The position numbers were made by a program, and so were the translations under genes. Below are positions 1-5,723 of a stretch of 9,237 nucleotides of DNA, in pieces (position 1 is the stretch's first letter; each line of letters starts with the position of its first letter). A model generated the notes under the pieces. It had not been told where the DNA came from and ran no database searches. It saw only the letters and a list, made by a program, of their open reading frames with translations. The stretch lies in the NCBI GenBank assembly GCA_019247135.1, contig JAFAPL010001002.1, positions 1-9,237 on the forward strand, written 5' to 3'. The stretch is from Chloroflexota bacterium (GTDB taxonomy: Bacteria > Chloroflexota > UBA6077 > CF-72).

Positions 1-45
1 CGAAACGAAGACGACCAGATAACCAATGCCGCGCGGCACACGCAT
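1..45 (-). CDS. Possible N-terminal fragment of a gene running off the left edge
   Basis: Reading leftwards from an ATG at 45-43, the frame stays open to the window edge for 15 codons. It begins MRVPRGIGYLVVFVS, a basic start followed by a hydrophobic run, as in a signal peptide or first membrane helix. No clear Shine-Dalgarno lies upstream. The divergent arrangement with the small membrane gene at 173 and the intervening hairpin are compatible with a gene start here, but 15 codons cannot prove coding. No function can be assigned. Confidence 0.3.
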   Translation of the reverse strand, partial: MRVPRGIGYLVVFVS

Positions 46-77
46 AGCCTAGCCGTACCGTCCGGGTCGGGGGAGCT

Positions 78-114
78 TGCAGCCGCCCGCATGATGGGCC
101 TTGGGCGGCATGCA
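78..114. other. Strong imperfect hairpin in the left intergenic region
   Basis: GCCGCCC (82-88) pairs with GGGCGGC (103-109). The stem extends by TGCA (78-81) with TGCA (111-114) across a single bulged A at 110, giving 11 pairs around a 14-base loop. No T tract follows on either strand, so it is not a typical intrinsic terminator. It lies between a possible leftward gene start and the small membrane gene, so it could be a leader structure or a protein-binding palindrome. The structure is visible in the sequence; the function is unknown. Confidence 0.4.
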
Positions 115-172
115 CGCTTGATGCTGCCGAACGGCCACGCGTGAAGCAGCGGTCACGCCAGACAACAAGGTC

Positions 173-427
173 GTGCCCAAGCGGCGATCGCATACGCTGC
201 GCACAGCAAGGGTGCAGCAGTCTCAAGCGCGGGGTCAGGCGATACTCGCGACGGTTATCGCGCTGGCGCTGATCAACATCGGCCTGGCGGGCGTGATTGC
301 CTCGGCCGTGGGCGCGCGCACGATCTTGCCGCTATGGATCGCCGCGGGCCTGCTGCTCCTCGGCATCTTTGCCACGGTCATCACGGTGCTTCTCTGGCGC
401 GCCTACCTGCGCCAGGCCAGCCATTGA
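173..427 (+). CDS. Small two-helix membrane protein, hypothetical
   Basis: This 84-residue product has a strongly basic N-terminus (MPKRRSHTLRTARV) and two hydrophobic segments at about residues 22-46 and 51-75, joined by a short turn (VGART). It ends in a short polar tail (RAYLRQASH). That is the shape of an alpha-helical hairpin in the cytoplasmic membrane with both ends probably inside. The start is a GTG and the only usable initiator after the in-frame TGA at 119-121. An AAGG sits only 2-3 bases before it, so the ribosome site is poor and the start uncertain. I do not recognise a family. The sustained hydrophobic pattern and GC-rich third positions favour a real gene. It converges tail-to-tail with the zinc-ribbon gene that ends at 456. 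Confidence 0.6.
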   Translation: MPKRRSHTLRTARVQQSQARGQAILATVIALALINIGLAGVIASAVGARTILPLWIAAGLLLLGIFATVITVLLWRAYLRQASH

Positions 428-455
428 TACGGCCCGCCCGCGGGCCGCGAGCGAA

Positions 456-1019
456 CTACTTCTTCTTCTTTCGGGACCCTCTGGTGGACTTCACGCCCGC
501 GGGCGCGCCAACTGCGTCGAGCACAGCCGAAGAGACGGGCTCGTCCCAGTCCACTTCGGGGAACAATTTCTCGACGCCCTCGGCGAACTTCTCGGAATCC
601 ACGATGGTGAGAACGTACTGTGGATCCTCGGCCAGAGGGTCCTCAGGGAACTGCAGGTCCGCCCATCCCTCGTCGATGCCGCGGATCATGAGTCGCGTCA
701 CGAAGTTCCTGAAGATGTCGTAGTTCGTGTACTTCGGCGACACGCCCAGAAACAGGCGCTCGCCCTGTCCGTTGGCCGTCCACAGTCGTTCGACCAGATA
801 CGGGACACTCGGCTTCACCAGGTCCGCCCGCCAGCGGCGGGGCTCGTACCACCGCGACAGCAGCTGATCCAGCTGAATGACGCGCGTCACCGGTTTTTCG
901 CAACTCGGGCACCGCTCGACCGTGCCCAGCTTGTTGACGCGCACGAGCGCCCCGCATTGCGGGCAGGTGAATTCGAATCCCTTGTTGGTTTCAGTGTCGG
1001 AAGAAGTTGCAGACGGCAT
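456..1019 (-). CDS. Zinc-ribbon hypothetical protein with a lysine-rich tail
   Basis: This 187-residue product starts at ATG 1019-1017 and stops with TAG at 458-456. The N-terminal part carries a four-cysteine zinc ribbon: CPQC at residues 19-22 and CPSC at 37-40, with the usual CG following the first pair. The middle, about residues 45-150, is an unrecognised alpha/beta-looking domain rich in Trp, Tyr and acidic residues. The end, about 180-187, is strongly basic (RGSRKKKK), which could contact nucleic acid or acidic surfaces. There is no signal peptide or membrane segment, so it is probably cytoplasmic. It lies 77 bases downstream of the LysM hydrolase gene on the same strand and may share its transcript, although the two show no obvious functional link. 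The function is unknown: the ribbon supports metal binding, and nucleic-acid binding is only a guess. Confidence 0.85.
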   Translation of the reverse strand: MPSATSSDTETNKGFEFTCPQCGALVRVNKLGTVERCPSCEKPVTRVIQLDQLLSRWYEPRRWRADLVKPSVPYLVERLWTANGQGERLFLGVSPKYTNYDIFRNFVTRLMIRGIDEGWADLQFPEDPLAEDPQYVLTIVDSEKFAEGVEKLFPEVDWDEPVSSAVLDAVGAPAGVKSTRGSRKKKK

Positions 1020-1082
1020 CGGCGGCTGGACTGTACCTGATCGGCTTGCGGCTGTCAGCTATCGGCAGGTGCGAAACGCCGC

Positions 1083-1106
1083 GTTCAGACCTCGGTTCAG
1101 ACCTCG
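1083..1106. repeat. Perfect 12-base tandem duplication across a stop codon
   Basis: GTTCAGACCTCG occurs twice back to back (1083-1094 and 1095-1106). The right copy contains the TGA stop of the LysM hydrolase gene (read on the - strand at 1099-1097) and its last codons. Because the unit is four codons long, the left copy supplies a second in-frame TGA four codons later. It looks like a recent slippage or duplication event, and read-through of the first stop would add only a few residues. Confidence 0.85.
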
Positions 1107-2239
1107 TCGTAGCGGTACAGGTTGTAGCGATCCATCAAGCCGATCAGTTTGCTCGCGTATGAAGGATCGGTCGCGTAGCCGTCTCGATTGACCTCGCGCG
1201 CGAACTGTTGTGGATCGTTCCGCGCCGCCATCGCGCTCGAATACCGACCGTTCTCGACGAAGAACATCCCGTGGTCGACGAACGACTCCGCCACGCTGTT
1301 GTATTTGCGGAAGGCTTGCGATTGGAACACGTTGCGCCCACCGAGCACTTCCCAGACATTGAACGATTCGATGCCCGCCGGGCCCGGTTTGGTTTGTGCT
1401 TTGATGCCGAAGTAGTTGTTCGCCTCGATCGCCAATCGAGATGAGCCCCAATAGCTCTCGAGGATGGCCTGGGCGATCGTCACGCTCGCGGGCACCCCGG
1501 TCTGGTCTGCGGATTCTACGGCTGCTTCGGCGATAGACGAGATGAACTGTTCCTGCGGCGTATTGCCCAGGATGGGCAGCTTGTGCTTCGACGTGGATAC
1601 GGTGGCGGCCTGCAGATCGTCGCCGCTCGACGCGCCGTCCGAGCTGCCTGACCCAACGACCACCTTCTTCGGCAGTGGCCGATAGCCGCCAGGAACCGCC
1701 AGTCGTTGTCCGACCACGATCACGTACGGGTCCGACAGGTGGTTCGTTGAGATCACTTCCTCGACGTGGGCGTCGTACGCGTTGGCGATGCTCGCCACCG
1801 TGTCACCCGGCCTCACCTCGTGGATCAGGCCGCTGAACGGCAGGATCTCCAGTTGCTGGCCGACCTGCAGGATGTCCGGGTCGGTAAGGTCGTTTTCCCA
1901 GATGATGGTCTCGTTCGTCACACCAAACTGCTGGGCGATGGTGCGCACGTTGTCGCCTTCCTCCACTGTGTATTTGCGAATGTTCAACGGTGTATCCGGC
2001 GCGGACGGCAGGGCGGCGTTCGAGATCAGGTCGCTCGCGTCTGGCGCGACCGCGAAGTCGGGTGCATCCGCGTCAGCGGAGCCTGGCGCAGGCACGTTTA
2101 CACCCCTACCGTTCGACGGCGCGAGCACCGCCATGTCGTTCGAGAGGGTGTCGTTCATCATTCGCGCGTTCGGCCGAGCAACCGGGGTCAGCTGAACGCC
2201 CACACATGCCGCCGACAGGACGACCGCGCACGCGAGCAC
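1097..2239 (-). CDS. Exported cell-wall hydrolase: two LysM domains plus a glucosaminidase domain
   Basis: The product has about 380 residues. A hydrophobic N-terminus (about residues 1-20) suggests export or a membrane anchor, followed by a low-complexity Ala/Asp/Pro region to about 85. Two LysM peptidoglycan-binding motifs follow, at about 89-133 (YTVEEGDNVRTIAQQFGV) and 139-183 (HEVRPGDTVASIANAY). After a Ser/Gly linker comes a C-terminal mannosyl-glycoprotein endo-beta-N-acetylglucosaminidase domain of the GH73/FlgJ type at about 226-378. It contains the expected catalytic glutamate in AILESYWG (E261) and the NYFGIK motif (275-280). The likely role is cutting glycan strands during wall remodelling. 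The start is uncertain. GTG at 2239 has no Shine-Dalgarno, and the in-frame codons just before it encode a basic stretch (NRHRREILH) that would make a better signal-peptide n-region, but no ATG or GTG precedes it before the upstream TGA. Confidence 0.88.
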   Translation of the reverse strand: MLACAVVLSAACVGVQLTPVARPNARMMNDTLSNDMAVLAPSNGRGVNVPAPGSADADAPDFAVAPDASDLISNAALPSAPDTPLNIRKYTVEEGDNVRTIAQQFGVTNETIIWENDLTDPDILQVGQQLEILPFSGLIHEVRPGDTVASIANAYDAHVEEVISTNHLSDPYVIVVGQRLAVPGGYRPLPKKVVVGSGSSDGASSGDDLQAATVSTSKHKLPILGNTPQEQFISSIAEAAVESADQTGVPASVTIAQAILESYWGSSRLAIEANNYFGIKAQTKPGPAGIESFNVWEVLGGRNVFQSQAFRKYNSVAESFVDHGMFFVENGRYSSAMAARNDPQQFAREVNRDGYATDPSYASKLIGLMDRYNLYRYDEV

Positions 2240-2318
2240 GTGCAGGATTTCGCGACGATGGCGGTTGACAAACCTCGAAGCGCGGTGCTGCAGGACTCAG
2301 GTTCTCCCGAACTGGCGC

Positions 2319-2347
2319 ATCATAATCGGCTTCGACGGTGTGCCCAA
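2319..2347 (-). promoter_or_regulatory. Sigma-70-type promoter for the LysM hydrolase gene
   Basis: Read on the - strand, TTGGGC (2347-2342) and TATGAT (2324-2319) are separated by exactly 17 bases. Both are close to the TTGACA/TATAAT consensus. Transcription would begin near 2312, leaving a leader of about 70 bases before the GTG at 2239. It lies in the 198-base divergent region shared with trmI, where I found no equally good + strand promoter. Confidence 0.5.
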
Positions 2348-2437
2348 GTGCGACACGCGGCCCCAGAATACTCGCCTGGGCAGCCCGCGTGCGTCACACA
2401 ACGCTCACACCCTGGTGGCTGGCGGCCGACGGCGATA

Positions 2438-3256
2438 ATGCCCGGCGTGTCGCGCCCGTTCGCTCCAGGCGAGCTCGCCCTGCTGCTCGATCCAGAAGGC
2501 AAGCGCTACATGGTCCGCCTGGCCGAAAACGACACGCTGCACCATCATCTCGGCGCCGTCCAGCATGCCGACGTGATCGGCCAGCCCGAAGGTGCTCGCA
2601 TCCGCTCCAGTCAGGGCAAGGACTTCGCCGCGCTCAGGCCGCGTCTGCTCGACTACGTGTTCGAGATGCCCCGCCGCAGTGGGATCGTCTATCCCAAGGA
2701 CGCCGCTCATCTGATGATGTGGGCCGACATCGGCCCTGGCATGCGCGTCCTCGAATCTGGTGTCGGGTCGGGCGCGCTGACGCTGGCGCTGCTGCGGGCG
2801 GTCGGTGAGCGTGGGCAGGTAGTCGGCTATGAGCAACGCCCAGATTTTCTCGATCTTGCGCTGAGCAACGTCCGCGCGTTTTCCGAAGCCGCCAATCTGC
2901 TGCTGCGGGAGCGCGATGTGTACGAGGGCATCGTGGACGACGGGTTTGACCGCGTTGTGCTGGACTTACCGGAGCCCTGGCGAGTCGTCCCGCATCTCCA
3001 GAAGGCGCTCAGGTCGGGTGGCTGCCTGGCCGCGTATACCCCGTCGATCCTGCAAGCCGCCCAGATCACAGAGGCGCTCAGAGCAACACAACAGTACGTC
3101 CAACTGGAAACACACGAGGTGCTTCTGCGTGGCTGGCACATCCGTGGCCAGGCGGTCCGACCTGAACAGCAGATGGTTGGTCACACGGGCTTTGTGACGG
3201 TCGCACGTCAACTGGCGGGCGAGTGCAATCCTGGCGCGAGAGGCCCGGTTGCGTGA
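2438..3256 (+). CDS. trmI: tRNA (adenine-58-N1)-methyltransferase TrmI
   Basis: This 272-residue class I SAM-dependent methyltransferase is expected to methylate A58 in the T-loop of tRNAs, normally as a homotetramer. Residues 1-75 form the small N-terminal beta domain of the family, leading into the typical RRSGIVYPKDAAHLMMWADI stretch. The SAM-binding motif I is LESGVGSGALT (105-115). An acidic ribose-contact residue follows in YEQR (E132). Motif IV is DLPEPW (176-181), close to the TrmI hallmark DLPxPW. AAYTPSILQ (198-206) matches the family's Y-x-P segment. I chose ATG 2438 because it gives the usual family length and N-terminus; the frame is open further upstream but that part shows no domain. 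There is no strong Shine-Dalgarno. The stop TGA overlaps an extended -10 element that may drive the secE operon. Confidence 0.93.
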   Translation: MPGVSRPFAPGELALLLDPEGKRYMVRLAENDTLHHHLGAVQHADVIGQPEGARIRSSQGKDFAALRPRLLDYVFEMPRRSGIVYPKDAAHLMMWADIGPGMRVLESGVGSGALTLALLRAVGERGQVVGYEQRPDFLDLALSNVRAFSEAANLLLRERDVYEGIVDDGFDRVVLDLPEPWRVVPHLQKALRSGGCLAAYTPSILQAAQITEALRATQQYVQLETHEVLLRGWHIRGQAVRPEQQMVGHTGFVTVARQLAGECNPGARGPVA

Positions 3257-3262
3257 TAGAAT
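3254..3262 (+). promoter_or_regulatory. Extended -10 promoter element, candidate secE operon promoter
   Basis: TGATAGAAT combines an extended -10 TG with TAGAAT, one mismatch from TATAAT. No convincing -35 lies 17 bases upstream, as is common with extended -10 promoters. It overlaps the trmI TGA stop. Transcription from here would begin near 3269 and give a secE leader of about 160 bases. A second TAGAAT at 3406-3411 is too close to the secE start to be preferred. Confidence 0.35.
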
Positions 3263-3300
3263 CTGCGACGCTCGCGCCATCCGGCGAAGGTGGTGTCTCG

Positions 3301-3411
3301 TCCCGCCGATTTGGTTCGGACCGCCGTGGGGGCCAATTTGCGGCGGGAGCGTGCATCTGCGGGAGCGAGCACGCAGGTTTCAAGTTCTTCATTTTGGCCT
3401 TCTTTTAGAAT
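3301..3411 (+). other. Structured, T-rich leader region upstream of secE
   Basis: This region has no gene. It contains a nested stem: TCCCGCCG (3301-3308) pairs perfectly with CGGCGGGA (3341-3348), and inside it TTGG (3311-3314) pairs with CCAA (3333-3336) and CGG (3317-3319) with CCG (3324-3326). A second hairpin pairs GCGTGC (3349-3354) with GCACGC (3369-3374). A T-rich stretch (3378-3406, ending CTTCTTTTAG) follows. Hairpins followed by T-rich sequence before a ribosomal operon suggest an attenuation-type leader, but no known leader motif was recognised. No rpmG or tRNA-Trp, often found here in other bacteria, is present. Confidence 0.45.
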
Positions 3412-3429
3412 TGCCGGAAAGGACGCCCG

Positions 3430-3795
3430 GTGGCCCAAGCCAAAAGCACCCAGACTGGATCGAGCCCGGCGCGGCCTGGCCTGAACCGCCTGCGCACTCA
3501 GCAGCGGCGTGGCACAGGCGCGGCGACGAGCTCGACCACGGCTCGGCCGACGCTACCGTTGGCGGGCGCCGGCGGGCGTCGCGGTGGCCGAGCAGGCAAT
3601 CCGATCAACTTCGTCCGCGATGTCCGCTCGGAGCTGCGCAAGGTCGCGTGGCCGAGTCAGCGCGAGACCATCAACCTCACCGTTGTCGTTATCGCCCTGT
3701 CCGTGTCGGTGGGCTTGTTCCTGGGCGGCACCGATTTTGTCTTTCAGGAACTGTTTCGATTCTTGCTGGGCGTGACGGGGAGTAGCAGCTTCTAA
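3430..3795 (+). CDS. secE: Preprotein translocase subunit SecE
   Basis: This 121-residue product has the conserved SecE core near its C-terminus: an amphipathic helix RDVRSELRKVAWPSQRE (63-79) followed by one membrane helix (about 82-100). Residues 1-60 are a long, basic, low-complexity extension rich in Arg, Gly, Thr and Ala, longer than in many bacterial SecE proteins and probably cytoplasmic and disordered. SecE clamps SecY in the SecYEG channel. The start is GTG 3430, fixed by a good Shine-Dalgarno GGAAAGGA (3416-3423) six bases upstream. The stop TAA shares its last A with the ATG of nusG (TAATG), so the two are probably translationally coupled. Confidence 0.95.
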   Translation: MAQAKSTQTGSSPARPGLNRLRTQQRRGTGAATSSTTARPTLPLAGAGGRRGGRAGNPINFVRDVRSELRKVAWPSQRETINLTVVVIALSVSVGLFLGGTDFVFQELFRFLLGVTGSSSF

Positions 3796-4370
3796 TGGTG
3801 GATCAGATGAGCGTCGCCGACACCGGCAACGGCGCCGGCGAACAGGATCGTAAGTGGTACGTCATCCACACGTACTCGGGTTATGAGAACAAGGTCAAAA
3901 CCAATCTCGAGCACCGTATCGAGTCGATGGGCGTCCAGGACAAGATTTTCCAGGTGGTGATCCCAACCGAGGAAGAAATCGAGATCAAGGACGGTCAGCG
4001 CCGCACGGTGCAGAAGAAGGTCTACCCCGGGTACGTCATGGTCGAGATGGCCATGGATGACGACGCCTGGTACGTCGTCCGCAACACCCCTGGCGTGACC
4101 GGCTTCGTCGGCACGACCACACGCCCGTCACCGCTTCAGGACGACGAGGTCAAAAAGATCCTCAAGAAGATCGGCCAGGAGCCGCCAAAGGTCAAGGTCA
4201 GCTTTACCAAGGGCGAGCGTGTCAAAGTCGTCGATGGTCCGTTCACCGACTTCATCGGTGTCGTGGACGACATCAACCCCGAAAAAGGCAAGGTGCGCGT
4301 ACTGGTGTCGTTCTTCGGTCGCGAGACGCCGGTCGAGCTCGACTTCTTGCAGGTCCAGCGCATTGTCTGA
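3795..4370 (+). CDS. nusG: Transcription termination/antitermination factor NusG
   Basis: This 191-residue product has the NGN domain first: WYVIHTYSGYENKVKTNLE at 21-39, KVYPGYVMVEM at 75-85, and NTPGVTGFVG at 97-106. A C-terminal KOW domain follows at about 135-191 (FTKGERVKVVDGPFTDFIG). It binds RNA polymerase and links it to Rho, NusA or the ribosome. The start at ATG 3795 overlaps the secE stop. An alternative in-frame ATG at 3807 would remove four residues. GGGGAG (3777-3782) is a slightly distant Shine-Dalgarno for the first. The length is normal and the conserved regions are complete. It is followed 17 bases after its stop by a hairpin that also covers the rplK ribosome-binding region. 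Confidence 0.97.
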   Translation: MVDQMSVADTGNGAGEQDRKWYVIHTYSGYENKVKTNLEHRIESMGVQDKIFQVVIPTEEEIEIKDGQRRTVQKKVYPGYVMVEMAMDDDAWYVVRNTPGVTGFVGTTTRPSPLQDDEVKKILKKIGQEPPKVKVSFTKGERVKVVDGPFTDFIGVVDDINPEKGKVRVLVSFFGRETPVELDFLQVQRIV

Positions 4371-4387
4371 GAGGCGAGTTTGAGGGG

Positions 4388-4422
4388 GCTCCGCTCCTTC
4401 AACTCAGCGGAGCTTTTGCTGA
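4388..4422 (+). promoter_or_regulatory. Hairpin with T tract covering the rplK ribosome-binding region
   Basis: GCTCCGCT (4388-4395) pairs perfectly with AGCGGAGC (4406-4413) and is followed at once by TTTT (4414-4417), the form of an intrinsic terminator. The only Shine-Dalgarno-like GGAG for rplK (4409-4412) lies in its 3' arm. A shorter competing stem, TCAGC (4404-4408) with GCTGA (4418-4422), would leave that GGAG in a loop. The two stems cannot form together. The element may be a partial terminator between nusG and rplK, or a translational switch. L1 represses L11 translation at the equivalent position in other bacteria, but I could not identify an L1-binding motif here. Confidence 0.5.
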
Positions 4423-4848
4423 ATGGCTAAGAAGGTACGGACCGTCATCACGTTGCAGTTGCCTGCTGGAAAAGCCACGCCAGCCCCACCGGTTGGCCCG
4501 GCTCTCGGCCAGCACGGCATCAACATGATGGCCTTCTTGAAGGAGTACAACGAGCGCACGGCCGGTCAGGCAGGCATGATCATCCCCGCCCTGATCACGA
4601 TCTTTGAAGATCGCTCGTTCGCGTTCGTCACGAAGACCCCACCTGCCGCCGACCTGATCAAAAAAGCCGCGGGGATCGAAAAGGGCGGCGGAACCGCCGG
4701 GCGTGCCACGGCTGGCACGATCAGCCGCGACAAGGTCCGCGAGATCGCCGAGATCAAGATGAAAGACCTCAACGCGAACGACATCGATGCTGCCATGCGC
4801 ATGATCGAAGGCTCGGCACGCAGCATGGGCGTCGCCGTTCGCGAATAG
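4423..4848 (+). CDS. rplK: 50S ribosomal protein L11
   Basis: This 141-residue protein has exactly the family's usual length. The N-terminal domain has the proline-rich segment [20 protein letters not shown] (14-33) that is the site of L11-targeting antibiotics and contacts the GTPase-associated rRNA. The C-terminal rRNA-binding domain shows [14 protein letters not shown] (70-83) and the signature [16 protein letters not shown] near the end. L11 forms the stalk base together with L10. The start ATG 4423 matches the family N-terminus (MAKKV). Its presumed Shine-Dalgarno GGAG (4409-4412) lies inside the hairpin before the gene, so initiation may be regulated. No anomalies were seen in the protein. 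Confidence 0.97.
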   Translation: MAKKVRTVITLQLPAGKATPAPPVGPALGQHGINMMAFLKEYNERTAGQAGMIIPALITIFEDRSFAFVTKTPPAADLIKKAAGIEKGGGTAGRATAGTISRDKVREIAEIKMKDLNANDIDAAMRMIEGSARSMGVAVRE

Positions 4849-4907
4849 GCATCCAGCGCCAGCCACAATGTCGCGCCGCAAGTAGTTGACGGAGCATGAA
4901 CTAGCAA

Positions 4908-5621
4908 ATGCCCAAGCGTGGAAAAAAGTACCGAGCAGCGCTCGAAAAAGTTGATCCAGCGAAGCAGTACGCGCCTGACGAAGGCGTTCGTCTGGTGAAA
5001 GAGACCGCCACCGCGAACTTCGACGAGACGGTCGAGCTGCACATCCGCACGGGCGTGGATCCCCGCCATGCGGACCAGGTGGTTCGCGGCTCTGCCGTCT
5101 TGCCTGCCGGTACCGGTCGCACGCAGCGCGTTGTGGCGTTTGCCACGGGCGACAAAGCCCGGGAAGCCGAAGCCGCCGGAGCCGACATCGTCGGCGCTGA
5201 CGATCTCGTTCAGCGCATCCAGGGCGGCTGGACCGATTTCGACGTGGCCGTCGCCACGCCCGACATGATGGGCATGGTCGGCCGACTCGGGCGTGTACTG
5301 GGCCCACGCGGGCTCATGCCCAACCCACGCTCGGGCACCGTCACGCCCGACATTGGTCGCGCCATTCGTGAGATCAAAGGCGGGCGTGTCGAATTCCGAG
5401 TGGATCGCACGGGCGTGGTCCACGTGCCAATCGGCAAGGTCAGCTTTACCGAAGAAAATGTTCTCCAGAACCTGGGCGCGCTCGTCGACGCGGTCGTGCG
5501 TGCGAAGCCGAGTGGCGCCAAGGGTCAGTACATCAGGACCATCAACATCGGAGCGACCATGGGCCCGGGCGTCAGCCTGGACCTGCAGCCAACCCTGGCG
5601 CTGGCCAGCACTGAAACGTAA
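4908..5621 (+). CDS. rplA: 50S ribosomal protein L1
   Basis: This 237-residue protein has the normal length for L1. It shows the N-terminal [16 protein letters not shown], the rRNA-contact strand [19 protein letters not shown], and the L1 signature around [16 protein letters not shown] followed by SGTVTPD. The C-terminal [11 protein letters not shown] and the segment ending GVSLDL complete domain I. L1 forms the mobile L1 stalk and, in many bacteria, represses rplK-rplA translation. The start ATG 4908 fits the family N-terminus. The nearest Shine-Dalgarno, GGAG (4891-4894), is 13 bases away, which is long. It lies 59 bases after rplK in the same operon. Confidence 0.97.
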   Translation: MPKRGKKYRAALEKVDPAKQYAPDEGVRLVKETATANFDETVELHIRTGVDPRHADQVVRGSAVLPAGTGRTQRVVAFATGDKAREAEAAGADIVGADDLVQRIQGGWTDFDVAVATPDMMGMVGRLGRVLGPRGLMPNPRSGTVTPDIGRAIREIKGGRVEFRVDRTGVVHVPIGKVSFTEENVLQNLGALVDAVVRAKPSGAKGQYIRTINIGATMGPGVSLDLQPTLALASTET

Positions 5622-5637
5622 ACTCCGAGACGAAATT

Positions 5638-5710
5638 CCGTAGACCGCCGGTGCGCTGACGCTCAGCGCGTAATGGCTGCCAAATGAGGTAGCCGCCCGC
5701 GTGAGGAGGT
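5638..5710 (+). ncRNA. L10-type ribosomal leader (autoregulatory mRNA element)
   Basis: The rplA-rplJ gap contains the two conserved strands I associate with bacterial L10 leaders: CCGTAGACCGCCGGTG (5638-5653) and TAATGGCTGCC (5671-5681), with AGGT at 5687-5690. Between them is a perfect hairpin, GCGCTGA (5653-5659) with TCAGCGC (5663-5669). After it GGCTGCC (5675-5681) pairs with GGTAGCC (5688-5694) around AAATGA. The rplJ Shine-Dalgarno AGGAGGT (5704-5710) follows directly. In other bacteria the L10-L12 complex binds such a leader, which mimics its 23S rRNA site, and represses expression. The assignment rests on motif recall and position; a covariance-model search was not possible. Confidence 0.65.
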
Positions 5711-5723
5711 TGAGAAAACGCCT

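Noticed and set aside
2265..2270. Perfect TTGACA on the + strand as a trmI promoter
   Set aside because: No acceptable -10 box lies 16-19 bases downstream, so I could not support a promoter.
1766..2437. Long upstream in-frame extension of trmI
   Set aside because: It lies mostly antisense to the LysM hydrolase gene, is rich in Arg and His with no domain, and would far exceed the TrmI family length. ATG 2438 gives a normal protein.
3257..3429. tRNA-Trp or rpmG between trmI and secE, as in many bacteria
   Set aside because: No cloverleaf with the conserved TTCGA-type arm and no L33 reading frame is present.
4896..4904. Minimal upstream frame ATG-AAC-TAG just before rplA
   Set aside because: Its only Shine-Dalgarno (GGAG 4891-4894) is one base away, too close for initiation. 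It is more likely chance sequence or simply the spacer to ATG 4908.
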